Shown here in pieces: positions 1 to 7,548 of a stretch of DNA of 17,469 bases. Made by a program: the position numbers and the translations under genes. Origin of the DNA: an uncultured Bacteroidales bacterium (GTDB lineage Bacteria > Bacteroidota > Bacteroidia > Bacteroidales > P3). The notes beneath the pieces were generated by a model that worked only from the letters and a program-made list of their open reading frames with translations, ran no database searches and had not been told where the DNA came from. Numbering within the stretch: position 1 is the first letter of the stretch; each line of letters opens with the position of its first letter. The DNA lies in the NCBI GenBank assembly GCA_900319595.1, contig ONOZ01000080.1, forward strand, positions 1 through 17,469, given 5' to 3'.

Positions 1-10
1 AGAAAATGTT

Positions 11-83
11 GTCTTTGTAGCTCAGTTGGTAGAGCAATTGACTCTTAATCAATGGGTCCAGGGTTCGAGTCCCTGCAAGGACA
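11..83 (+). tRNA. trnK: tRNA-Lys (anticodon CUU)
   Basis: A full cloverleaf can be drawn by eye. The acceptor arms GTCTTTG (11-17) and CAAGGAC (76-82) pair over 7 bp with one G-T pair. The D arm is GCTC/GAGC. The anticodon stem ATTGA/TCAAT encloses the loop CTCTTAA, giving anticodon CTT, which reads AAG. The T arm contains GTTCGAG. The discriminator base is A83 and no CCA is encoded. A run of T follows directly, then a second tRNA 11 bp downstream, so the two are probably one transcript. Confidence 0.96.
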
Positions 84-94
84 CTTTTTTTAAT

Positions 95-167
<73 letters not shown>

Positions 168-183
168 CTATTTTAGGTAGGAT

Positions 184-232
184 GTAGGATATATATGTTA
201 TATTGATTGTGTTTATGCGTATTATATCCTAC
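184..232. repeat. 10-bp inverted repeat between tRNA-Thr and the amidohydrolase gene
   Basis: GTAGGATATA (184-193) and TATATCCTAC (223-232) are exact reverse complements around a 29-base AT-rich spacer. The left side reads TAGGATGTAGGATATA, which closely resembles the arm of the palindrome at 11703-11752 (TAGTATGTAGTATAT). No T-run follows, so it is not a classical terminator. The right arm overlaps a weak TAnnTTT-like element (230-237) that could serve the downstream gene. Its role is unknown. Confidence 0.6.
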
Positions 233-261
233 GTTTTGTATTATATAAATAGGTTGTGATT

Positions 262-1455
262 ATGATTGATACAAATAATATAAAGAACCTTGTAAATAAG
301 TATTTTGATGAGATTATTACTTATAGAAGGCATTTTCACAAATACCCCGAATTATCTAAAAAAGAGAAAGAAACATCTGCTTTTATTTGCAAAAAGTTAG
401 ACGAATGGGGGATAAGATACAATAACAGTATATACGGCTATGGTATTTTTGGCTTTATCAACGGGAAAGACCCAGAAAAACGTTGTATTGCTTTACGTGC
501 CGATATGGACGCATTACCTATAGAGGAAGAAACTTCGTTGGAATTTAAAAGTATCAATAAAGGAGTGATGCATGCTTGCGGACATGATTTGCATATGGCA
601 ACTTTGTTAGGTACCATAAAAATATTAAATGAGTTAAAAGACTCTTTTTATGGTAGAGTTATGTTTATATTCCAACCAAGTGAAGAAGAATATCCTGGAG
701 GTGCAATTTCTATGATAAATGCAGGGATCTTCAATGAAGTAAAACCTGAAGGAATTTTGGCTTTTCATTGCACTCCTGAATTACCTTGCGGACATATTGC
801 CATCAGAGAAGGAAAAATGATGGCTTCAACAGATGAAATTTATATAAAGATAATAGGTAAAGGCGGACATGGTGCAACTCCTCATTTAGATATTGATCCT
901 GTGGTAGCAGCATGCCATGTGGTTACAGCATTGCAAACAATTGTTTCAAGAAATGCCAATCCTACTATGCCAACTACTTTTTCTGTCGGACGTTTTATTG
1001 CAGAGGGCAGGACGAATATTATACCTAATGAAGTCAATATGGATTGTATTATACGTACTTTTGATGAAGATTGGCGTAAAGAGTGTCATCAATTGATTAA
1101 ACGTATAAGTGAAAATACAGCACAGGCATTTGGTTGCACAGCTAACGTATTTATAGACCCAGGATATCCGTTTGTTTATAATAATCCTCTACTTACACAA
1201 TTTGTTACAAGTACTTTGAAAGATTTATTAGGCGAAGCGATGGTACAAAATGCTGACATGAGAATGACTGCAGAGGATTTTGCTTATTTTGGTCAAGTTG
1301 TGCCTGCATGTTATTTCCGTTTGGGAACACATATAGAGGGCGAAAATGGCCATAATTTACATTCATCAAAATTTAACGCCAATGAAGAGGCTTTGCGTTA
1401 CTCAATGCTTTGCGAAATCTTTTTGGCTTTAAAATATTTAGAAAATTTACACTAA
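262..1455 (+). CDS. M20 family metallo-amidohydrolase (M20D-like)
   Basis: A 397-residue di-metal hydrolase of the M20D / hippurate hydrolase / N-acyl-amino-acid amidohydrolase group; usual family length is about 390-400. It would cleave an amide bond, releasing an amino acid from an acyl or aryl group, in the cytosol (no signal peptide). Visible metal-ligand motifs are HACGHD (104-109, with Cys106 and His108), PSEEE (Glu141-143), the FHC segment with His169, and LHSSKF with His367. The lid-domain motif GGHGATPH and the MTAEDFAYF motif are also typical. The frame can be opened at GTG 256, but ATG 262 is preferred: it is a standard start with AGG eight bases upstream. The substrate cannot be told from sequence; hippurate, indole-acetyl-amino acids, N-acetyl-cysteine and N-acetyl-diaminopimelate are all handled by relatives. 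It appears monocistronic. Confidence 0.92.
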   Translation: MIDTNNIKNLVNKYFDEIITYRRHFHKYPELSKKEKETSAFICKKLDEWGIRYNNSIYGYGIFGFINGKDPEKRCIALRADMDALPIEEETSLEFKSINKGVMHACGHDLHMATLLGTIKILNELKDSFYGRVMFIFQPSEEEYPGGAISMINAGIFNEVKPEGILAFHCTPELPCGHIAIREGKMMASTDEIYIKIIGKGGHGATPHLDIDPVVAACHVVTALQTIVSRNANPTMPTTFSVGRFIAEGRTNIIPNEVNMDCIIRTFDEDWRKECHQLIKRISENTAQAFGCTANVFIDPGYPFVYNNPLLTQFVTSTLKDLLGEAMVQNADMRMTAEDFAYFGQVVPACYFRLGTHIEGENGHNLHSSKFNANEEALRYSMLCEIFLALKYLENLH

Positions 1456-1547
1456 TAATATAATATTTTTAAAGGACTTATACACTACACAACAAAATTT
1501 TGATACAAATTTTTTTATAAAATATATTAAAAATGGAATAAAATTTG

Positions 1548-1555
1548 TATCTTTG
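1548..1555 (+). promoter_or_regulatory. TAnnTTTG (-7) promoter element
   Basis: TATCTTTG matches the Bacteroidota -7 consensus TAnnTTTG, 40 bases before the ATG at 1596. A good -33 TTTG is not visible in the A/T-rich upstream sequence. Its position implies that upstream in-frame start codons near 1545 are not used. Confidence 0.5.
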
Positions 1556-1595
1556 CGTTTTAAATAAGAAAATAACGTTTAATACTATAAAAAAG

Positions 1596-2336
1596 ATGAA
1601 TAAGATTTTCAAAACATTTACATTATTTGCGTTTGCAGTATTAGTATGTATGAACGCAATGGCTCAACAAGGCGAATGGGCAGGGAAAGTTAAGTACAAA
1701 CTTACTTGGAAAGGTAATGTGCAACCAGGAGTTCCTACAGAATGGGAAGCAAAAGTATTTAAAAATATGGAGGGCTCAGACTTTATGACTTATGCTTCAT
1801 TGGGAGGTTTGATGAAAACTATATACAACGCCAATAATAATATAATTACCTATATGATAGACTTTTCTATGCTACCTGACGAAGGCGTTTATGAGGGTAT
1901 GAGCGGAAAATGGTATTTCAAAGATAAAGCAGATTTGGACAAAGCCAAGGAACAGATTAAATACGAATATACAGGAAACAAGAAAGAGATAGCAGGAGTA
2001 AATTGTGAGGAGGTAAAAGTTAGTGCTATCAATCCAAAAGAAGGAGAAAATAACACAGAATTGATTTGGGTTACCAAAGAATTAGGTCCTAAGGTGTGTA
2101 TGACTTATTATCCTGGTTTGGACGCTTTCCCAGTAGAATTTCCAGTAGATTTTTCACCTGAAGTTTCTGTTACTTTCTCCATTATAGAACTTCAAAAAGG
2201 TAAAGTCTCTCAAGCAGATTTGATGTTAGAGAGCGGTTATGAAGAAATAAGTAAAGAAGACTTCCAAGAATGGATGGAAAAACTACAAGGAGCAGCGGGG
2301 CAGGGAGAAACTAGCGGTGATGATGACGATATGTAA
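1596..2336 (+). CDS. Secreted DUF4412-like protein of unknown function
   Basis: This 246-residue protein has a clear signal peptide (lysines at 3 and 6, a hydrophobic run, cleavage likely after NAMA at residue 23). It is therefore periplasmic or outer-membrane associated. The mature part looks like the DUF4412 / GLPGLI-type proteins common in Bacteroidota: beta-rich, with a block reading KKEIAGVNCEEVKV and then ELIWVTKELGP and a YYPG segment. That is the usual order of a 'processed-marker plus evaluable ester-like' pattern in those families, but no catalytic motif is visible. The C-terminus is very acidic and ends in a DDDDM stretch. An upstream in-frame start at 1545 is possible, but it would place a promoter element inside the gene and a non-signal extension in front of a perfect signal peptide, so ATG 1596 is chosen. 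Family assignment is tentative. Confidence 0.75.
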   Translation: MNKIFKTFTLFAFAVLVCMNAMAQQGEWAGKVKYKLTWKGNVQPGVPTEWEAKVFKNMEGSDFMTYASLGGLMKTIYNANNNIITYMIDFSMLPDEGVYEGMSGKWYFKDKADLDKAKEQIKYEYTGNKKEIAGVNCEEVKVSAINPKEGENNTELIWVTKELGPKVCMTYYPGLDAFPVEFPVDFSPEVSVTFSIIELQKGKVSQADLMLESGYEEISKEDFQEWMEKLQGAAGQGETSGDDDDM

Positions 2337-2355
2337 AAATATTTAATGTTTGTAA

Positions 2356-2393
2356 TGTAGCACGTAGTATAAACATTTTTGCTACGTGCTATA
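2356..2393. repeat. Palindrome (10-bp perfect stem) between the DUF4412-like gene and ftsK
   Basis: TAGCACGTAG (2358-2367) and CTACGTGCTA (2382-2391) are exact reverse complements around 14 bases, with one G-T and one further A-T pair outside. It falls 20 bases after the stop at 2336 and 16 bases before ftsK. It may act as a weak terminator or transcript-end hairpin, but no strong T-run follows. Its core resembles the palindromes at 184-232 and 11703-11752. Confidence 0.65.
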
Positions 2394-2408
2394 TAAATTT
2401 AGTAAAGA

Positions 2409-5069
2409 ATGGCAAAGAAGACAAAGAAATTAAAAAAAGATACATTAAAGCAAGAGGAAAACGTTTTTGTTATGATAAAAAACGGAATTAAAAGTCCGCA
2501 ATTTCCATTGATTGTAGGCGTTTTTTTGTTCTTATTTGCTGTATTTTGCTTCATTTCTTTTATATCATTCTTTTATACTAATATTGCAGACTATGATTTA
2601 GTAAAGAACGTATCTGCAAGAGATTTGCTTTCAGGCGAACAAAATATTGGTAATTGGGGTGGAAATTTGGGAGCATTTCTTTCCTATTATATTATATCAC
2701 ATACATTTGGCATAGGGGCATTAGGATTTTTGGTTATTATGATTCTTTTTTCGTTGAGGTTATTTAAAGTAAAAAATTCATTATTTTCCAAATGGATAGT
2801 TGCAGCCTTGGTTATCATGTTGTGGGTATCCTGTGTTATGGGCTTTTTTGTAGTTGCCTTTGATACACTGGTTTTAGAAAATTTTGCAGGAATTGTAGGT
2901 GTAGGCATCAATCAAGGATTAGTTGCTTTAATGGGAGTTGTAGGTTGTGCTATTGTGCTTTTGGCTTTCACTATTACTATTCCAATGCTATTATTTGGTG
3001 TAAAATATTTGTGGGTAAGACAGATAGTGAAAAGTGTTGCAGAACATACTCTATCGAATGAGCAAGAAAAAACAGAAGTTGCACAATATGGTACCATAAA
3101 TGAATGGGACAATAAGGACGAACCAAAAGACAGAAAGACAAACTTTATTTTTAACATATTCAAAAGGAAGAAAAAAATAGAAAATACAAAAAAAGAAGGT
3201 AGTATCCCTGAAACAAATGAAATTACTTCTAAACAAGAACATCAACGTTCGGAGCATACAAACTCTGCAGTAGAACAGCAACAATTAAAGGACCTTTTGA
3301 TACGGTCACAATCGCAAATAAAAGACGATGAACCCGTGGTTATTACAAGGCAGGCAGCAGAACATATCTCTGCTGCATACAATGACACCTCCATATCTCA
3401 GCCTATAAAATTAAATCCTAATCAAGAGGATATAGTACAAGAGAATATACCATTTACAGTTAAACAACAGACCGAGGAAATATCACAAGAGGACGATGAT
3501 ACTACAATAGACGATATAGAAGAACAACAACATTATAAGGTTGATACTCCATACGATCCTTATAAAGAGTTAAACCATTATAAATTTCCCACAATAGACT
3601 TACTAATAGACTATGATAAAAACAATTCTGTAATAAGTGAGCGAGAATTGCTGGCAAACAAAAATCGTATTATAGAAACGCTTTTGAATTATAAGATAGA
3701 AATTTCGTCCATTGAGGCGACTGTTGGTCCTACGGTTACATTGTATGAAATTATTCCTGCTCCGGGTATTCGTATTTCCAAAATCAAATCTTTGGAGGAC
3801 GATATTGCATTGAGTTTGTCGGCACTTGGTATTCGTATTATAGCACCTATTCCGGGTAAAGGCACAATAGGAATAGAGGTTCCTAATAGTAAGCCTCAGG
3901 TCGTGTCAATGAAATCTATGCTTGAATCTCCACAATTTTTGGAAAACAAATTTGAATTGCCTATTGTTATAGGAAGAAAGATAGACAACACTCCTTACAC
4001 TTGCGATTTAGCGAAAATGCCACATCTTCTTATGGCAGGAGCAACCGGTCAAGGAAAGTCGGTGGGATTAAATGCTATAATATCTTCGTTGCTTTTCAAA
4101 AAACATCCATGTGATTTGAAATTCATTTTTGTTGATCCTAAAAAAGTTGAGTTGTCGTTGTATTCCAAATTGGAAAAGCATTATTTGGCTAAAGTACCTA
4201 ACGGAAAAGAAGCGGTCATAACAGATGTTAAGGATGTAGTATATACTCTGCGGTCATTGTGTCAGTTGATGGATACACGATACGAACTTTTGAAGGTAGC
4301 GGGCTGTAAGAAAATTACGGAGTATAATAAAAAATTTATTGCACGGCGTCTAAATCCAGAAAATGGACATGATTATATGCCATATATAGTGCTGGTTATT
4401 GATGAGTTTGCAGATTTAATAATGACGGCAGGCAAAGAAATTGAAAAACCTATTTGTCGTTTGGCACAATTAGCAAGAGCCGTTGGAATACATTTAATAA
4501 TCGCTACACAAAGACCGAGTGTAAATATTATAACAGGAACAATTAAGGCAAACTTTCCTGCACGTGCGGCGTTTAAAGTTTCTTCGCTTATGGACTCTCG
4601 TACAATACTTGATACAAAAGGTGCGGAGCAATTGATAGGCAGGGGAGATATGTTAGTAAGTAATGGTGGTCCTTTGGTGAGATTGCAGTGTGCATTGATA
4701 GATACTGAAGAAATAGAAAAAGTAGCAGATTTTATTTCTGAACAACAAGGATTTAGCGAATGTTTTATACTGCCAGAAGTCAAGGAAGATATAGAAGAAG
4801 AAGGTGGAGAAAAGAAAAGTTTGGACGATGGTAAAATAGATAGTAAATTTGAGGAGGCAGCACGGCTTATAGTTATGACACAACAAGGTAGTACTTCAAT
4901 GATTCAGCGGAAGTTGGCACTTGGGTATAACAGGGCGGGAAGAGTTATGGACCAATTGGAGAGTGCAGGCATTGTTGGTCCATTCCGTGGTAGTAAAGCA
5001 AGAGATGTGCTAGTTACAAGTGAAGATGAATTGAACGAAATATTATCACATTTTCTAAACAAAGAATGA
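2409..5069 (+). CDS. ftsK: DNA translocase FtsK (FtsK/SpoIIIE family)
   Basis: An 886-residue septum-located ATPase that pumps chromosomal DNA toward dif and helps XerCD resolve dimers at cell division. Four membrane segments lie at roughly 32-57, 94-117, 130-152 and 170-200. They are followed by a charged, low-complexity linker (about 215-395) rich in Gln, Glu and Lys. The motor has an alpha domain starting near YKFPTIDLL (about 396), a Walker A motif GATGQGKS (544-551), and a Walker B motif LVIDEFADL with Asp665 and Glu666. The IIATQRPSV and RGDML motor motifs follow. The C-terminal gamma winged-helix domain (about 815-880) contains LGYNRAGRVMDQLE and is the part that reads KOPS-type DNA orientation signals. 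Length and domain order are typical for Bacteroidota FtsK. lolA follows closely, an arrangement seen elsewhere in the phylum. Confidence 0.97.
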   Translation: MAKKTKKLKKDTLKQEENVFVMIKNGIKSPQFPLIVGVFLFLFAVFCFISFISFFYTNIADYDLVKNVSARDLLSGEQNIGNWGGNLGAFLSYYIISHTFGIGALGFLVIMILFSLRLFKVKNSLFSKWIVAALVIMLWVSCVMGFFVVAFDTLVLENFAGIVGVGINQGLVALMGVVGCAIVLLAFTITIPMLLFGVKYLWVRQIVKSVAEHTLSNEQEKTEVAQYGTINEWDNKDEPKDRKTNFIFNIFKRKKKIENTKKEGSIPETNEITSKQEHQRSEHTNSAVEQQQLKDLLIRSQSQIKDDEPVVITRQAAEHISAAYNDTSISQPIKLNPNQEDIVQENIPFTVKQQTEEISQEDDDTTIDDIEEQQHYKVDTPYDPYKELNHYKFPTIDLLIDYDKNNSVISERELLANKNRIIETLLNYKIEISSIEATVGPTVTLYEIIPAPGIRISKIKSLEDDIALSLSALGIRIIAPIPGKGTIGIEVPNSKPQVVSMKSMLESPQFLENKFELPIVIGRKIDNTPYTCDLAKMPHLLMAGATGQGKSVGLNAIISSLLFKKHPCDLKFIFVDPKKVELSLYSKLEKHYLAKVPNGKEAVITDVKDVVYTLRSLCQLMDTRYELLKVAGCKKITEYNKKFIARRLNPENGHDYMPYIVLVIDEFADLIMTAGKEIEKPICRLAQLARAVGIHLIIATQRPSVNIITGTIKANFPARAAFKVSSLMDSRTILDTKGAEQLIGRGDMLVSNGGPLVRLQCALIDTEEIEKVADFISEQQGFSECFILPEVKEDIEEEGGEKKSLDDGKIDSKFEEAARLIVMTQQGSTSMIQRKLALGYNRAGRVMDQLESAGIVGPFRGSKARDVLVTSEDELNEILSHFLNKE

Positions 5070-5142
5070 AATCATTGCAATATTTAGCAATTAGAAGGCA
5101 AAATATATGTTCTTTGGCACGGATATTGATGCTAAAACAATT

Positions 5143-5799
5143 ATGAAAAGAAAGAGTTTAATATTGTCATTATTATTTATATCGTTTGGCTTGTTCAGTC
5201 AGACGGAAATAAAAAATGGTATAGTAATAGATAAAGGGGCGAAAAAGATTGTAGATGATGTTGTTGCACAAATGAAGAAGGATACGCCATTTTCTTTTTC
5301 TTTTACATACGACATACAAGATGAGGACGGGAAGGCACAAGGGAGAGGAACATTTCTAAGCAATAATGCCAAATATGCCATAACTACTGACAATTTTTCA
5401 TATTTTTCTAATGGAACCACAATATGGAATTACATCAAAAAAACTAATGAAGTGGAAATTATGGACGTTGAAGATGGTAATACTATGTTTAATTTCATAA
5501 AAATCATAAATACTTCTATCAAAGACTTCCGCCCTAAACTCATACGACAAGAAAACTTCAATAAAATCAAGTGTAATATTGTAGATTTGACGCCTATGAA
5601 AAATGGGAACATTAGCAAAATCCGTATTTATTCGTCAGTTGCAGATAATAGACTACAAAAAATGGAGATACACACATATTCAAGAAGCAAGTATATATAT
5701 ACATTCAGTAATCACTCAAATAAAAAAAATGTTTCCGAAAAAGATTTTATTTTTTCCAGTGATAAATTTCCTAATATCAAGATTGTAGATTTGAGATAG
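5143..5799 (+). CDS. lolA: LolA-like outer-membrane lipoprotein carrier
   Basis: A 218-residue exported protein of the LolA family, the periplasmic chaperone that carries lipoproteins from the LolCDE exporter to the outer membrane. The signal peptide MKRKSLILSLL...FGLFSQ is clear, with cleavage likely after FSQ. The mature part has the family layout: an amphipathic opening helix (KIVDDVVAQMKKDTPFSFSF), alternating beta strands forming an open barrel, and the characteristic ending FPNIKIVDLR. The frame is open upstream to an ATG at 5107, but that would put 12 polar residues ahead of the signal peptide, so 5143 is chosen. It lies 73 bases after ftsK and is probably in the same transcript. A TTTGGCACGG element at 5113-5122 could give it an extra promoter. 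Confidence 0.88.
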   Translation: MKRKSLILSLLFISFGLFSQTEIKNGIVIDKGAKKIVDDVVAQMKKDTPFSFSFTYDIQDEDGKAQGRGTFLSNNAKYAITTDNFSYFSNGTTIWNYIKKTNEVEIMDVEDGNTMFNFIKIINTSIKDFRPKLIRQENFNKIKCNIVDLTPMKNGNISKIRIYSSVADNRLQKMEIHTYSRSKYIYTFSNHSNKKNVSEKDFIFSSDKFPNIKIVDLR

Positions 5800-5895
5800 C
5801 AAAAGTGTTTATATCCTTTGCATTAGATTAGTTTTTTCTTTTGTTCTTATCCCACCAAAGATTTGTATGTAAGTACGATTTTTGGGGTTTTGTTA

Positions 5896-5925
5896 TTGTT
5901 TGTATGATAATTTTTTGTAATTTCG
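5896..5925 (+). promoter_or_regulatory. Possible promoter for the carboxyltransferase gene
   Basis: TTG (5896-5898), 19 bases, then TAATTTCG (5918-5925) approximates the Bacteroidota TTTG-N19-TAnnTTTG promoter with one mismatch in each half. It would start transcription near 5932, at the first copy of the direct repeat described at 5933-5967. Confidence 0.35.
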
Positions 5926-5932
5926 CAATCCT

Positions 5933-5967
5933 AAATTAAAAAGTTGTTGATTTAAAATTAAAAAGTT
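5933..5967 (+). repeat. 13-bp tandemly spaced direct repeat in the leader
   Basis: AAATTAAAAAGTT occurs at 5933-5945 and again, identical, at 5955-5967, 22 bases apart (start to start). The second copy abuts the ATG at 5968. A-rich leaders of this kind serve in place of Shine-Dalgarno sequences in Bacteroidota. The duplication could also be an operator or a slippage product. Confidence 0.7.
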
Positions 5968-7515
5968 ATGTCAATAAACAGTAAAAATAAGGAATTAAAA
6001 GAAAGAACGCAGATAGCATTGCAAGGCGGTGGCGAGAAAGCCGTTGAAAAGCAAAAAGCGTCAGGCAAACTTACGGCAAGAGAACGTATAATTGCCCTTT
6101 TGGATAAAGATTCTTTCCACGAATACGACCTATTTATCCAACATTCGGGAAGAGATTTTGATATGGATAAAAAGATTTTGCCAGGAGATGGTGTAGTTAC
6201 GGGGACAGGTACGATAAGCGGACATCCTGTTTGTATATATGCACAAGATTTTACCGTTTCAGGTGGAAGTCTTGGATATATGCATGCAAAGAAAATCTGT
6301 AAAATTATGGACCACGCTATGGCAATGCGTACACCTATTATTGGCATCAATGATTCTGGTGGTGCAAGAATACAAGAAGGAGTTAATGCATTGGCTGGTT
6401 ATGGTGAAATATTCTATCGTAATACCATGGCTTCGGGCGTGATTCCTCAGATTAGTGTTATACTAGGTCCTTGTGCTGGGGGTGCAGTTTATTCGCCTGC
6501 CTTGACAGATTTTGTATTTGTTGTAGATAAAATTTCCAATATGTTCATAACTGGTCCAGATGTTATCAAAAGTGTTTTAGGAGAAGAGATAAGCAAAGAG
6601 GATTTAGGAGGAGCGAAGGTGCATGCAGAAATTAGTGGTAATGCACATTTCTATGCCGAAAGCGAACAGGAGTGTTTCAAACAGATACAAGACCTATTTA
6701 CTTACATACCTTGGAACAATACAAAGAAAGCCGACCCGTTTGAAGCGAAAAATCCGAATAGTAAAGATTACAAAATAAACAATATATTCCCATCTAACCC
6801 TGCTCAACCGTATGACGTTAAGAATATTATCAAGGGTTTGACAGATGCAAGCGAGTTTTTGGAGATTCAAGAGTTGTTTGCACCTAATATTGTTATAGGA
6901 TTCGGTCGTATTGAGGGAGAAACCGTTGGTTTTGTAGCAAATAATCCGGTAGCAATGGCAGGTGTTTTAGATTGCGACTCCTCTGACAAAGCGGCAAGGT
7001 TCATTCGTTTTTGCGATGCCTTCAATATTCCACTTGTTACCTTAGTTGATTTACCAGGATATTTACCAGGTATCAACCAGGAGCATGCAGGAGTTATTCG
7101 TCATGGTGCAAAAATCCTTTATGCTTACTCAGAGGCTACTGTTCCAAAGATAACGGTGATTCTTCGTAAGGCTTATGGTGGCGGATATATAGCAATGTGT
7201 TCTTCTCACTTGAAAGCAGATTTTGTGTTTGCGTGGCCAACGGCAGAAATAGCAGTTATGGGACCAGAAGGAGCAGCAAATATCATTTTCCGTAAGGAGA
7301 TAAAAGAATCGGAAGAACCAGAAAAGATTCGTCAAGAGAAAATAGACGAATATAGGGAGAAGTTTGCTAATCCATACGTTGCGGCATCTTATGGTTATGT
7401 AGATTCTGTTATTCAACCTAACGAAACACGTAAGTACATAGAGCATGCGTTGAAGATGACAGCGAATAAAAAGGTAGAAAATCCATTTAAAAAGCACGGA
7501 CTTCCGCCATTTTAG
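5968..7515 (+). CDS. mmdA: Acyl-CoA carboxyltransferase subunit (methylmalonyl-CoA decarboxylase alpha / propionyl-CoA carboxylase beta)
   Basis: A 515-residue carboxyltransferase that moves CO2 between (S)-methylmalonyl-CoA/propionyl-CoA and biotin. Both crotonase-like halves are complete. The N-terminal half has DSGGARIQEG (129-138) and GPCAGGAVYSPALTDF; the C-terminal half has DLPGYLPG, the oxyanion-loop AYGGGYIAM (402-410) and FAWPTAEIAVMGPEGAA. The length equals the family norm of about 510-520. It is cytosolic or membrane-peripheral through a partner. The biotin carrier follows 33 bases later in the same operon. In Bacteroidales the closest operon type is usually the Na+-pumping methylmalonyl-CoA decarboxylase used in propionate formation, but no membrane beta subunit (OadB/MmdB type) and no biotin carboxylase gene lies here. 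The direction of the reaction therefore stays open. The symbol is a best guess. Confidence 0.85.
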   Translation: MSINSKNKELKERTQIALQGGGEKAVEKQKASGKLTARERIIALLDKDSFHEYDLFIQHSGRDFDMDKKILPGDGVVTGTGTISGHPVCIYAQDFTVSGGSLGYMHAKKICKIMDHAMAMRTPIIGINDSGGARIQEGVNALAGYGEIFYRNTMASGVIPQISVILGPCAGGAVYSPALTDFVFVVDKISNMFITGPDVIKSVLGEEISKEDLGGAKVHAEISGNAHFYAESEQECFKQIQDLFTYIPWNNTKKADPFEAKNPNSKDYKINNIFPSNPAQPYDVKNIIKGLTDASEFLEIQELFAPNIVIGFGRIEGETVGFVANNPVAMAGVLDCDSSDKAARFIRFCDAFNIPLVTLVDLPGYLPGINQEHAGVIRHGAKILYAYSEATVPKITVILRKAYGGGYIAMCSSHLKADFVFAWPTAEIAVMGPEGAANIIFRKEIKESEEPEKIRQEKIDEYREKFANPYVAASYGYVDSVIQPNETRKYIEHALKMTANKKVENPFKKHGLPPF

Positions 7516-7518
7516 AAT

Positions 7519-7542
7519 AATTAGTAATTAGAAATTAGTAAT
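7519..7542. repeat. Short iterated ATTAG(T/A)A repeat
   Basis: The 33-base gap between the carboxyltransferase and BCCP genes is almost wholly made of near-identical units: ATTAGTA, ATTAGAA, ATTAGTA. A single ATTAG-type unit also appears in the gaps near 5090 and 11700. Origin and role are unknown; it may be slippage-derived. Confidence 0.5.
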
Positions 7543-7548
7543 AAAGAT

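Noticed and set aside
256..261. GTG start for the amidohydrolase
   Set aside because: ATG at 262 is in frame two codons later, with AGG at a suitable distance.
4373..4886. Minus-strand open frames within ftsK
   Set aside because: They are shadows of the strongly conserved FtsK motor region; their composition is low-complexity and no family is recognisable.
5107..5142. Longer lolA start adding 12 residues
   Set aside because: It would place a polar extension before an otherwise perfect signal peptide and would contain the promoter-like box.
5800..5967. Possible small RNA or terminator in the lolA-mmdA gap
   Set aside because: Only a weak CCAAA/TTTGG pairing with no good stem or T-run is visible; not supportable beyond the promoter and direct repeat.
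7129..7497. 122-codon minus-strand frame inside the carboxyltransferase gene
   Set aside because: It overlaps conserved motifs of the real gene and its product looks like an antisense artefact rich in Phe, Cys and Leu.
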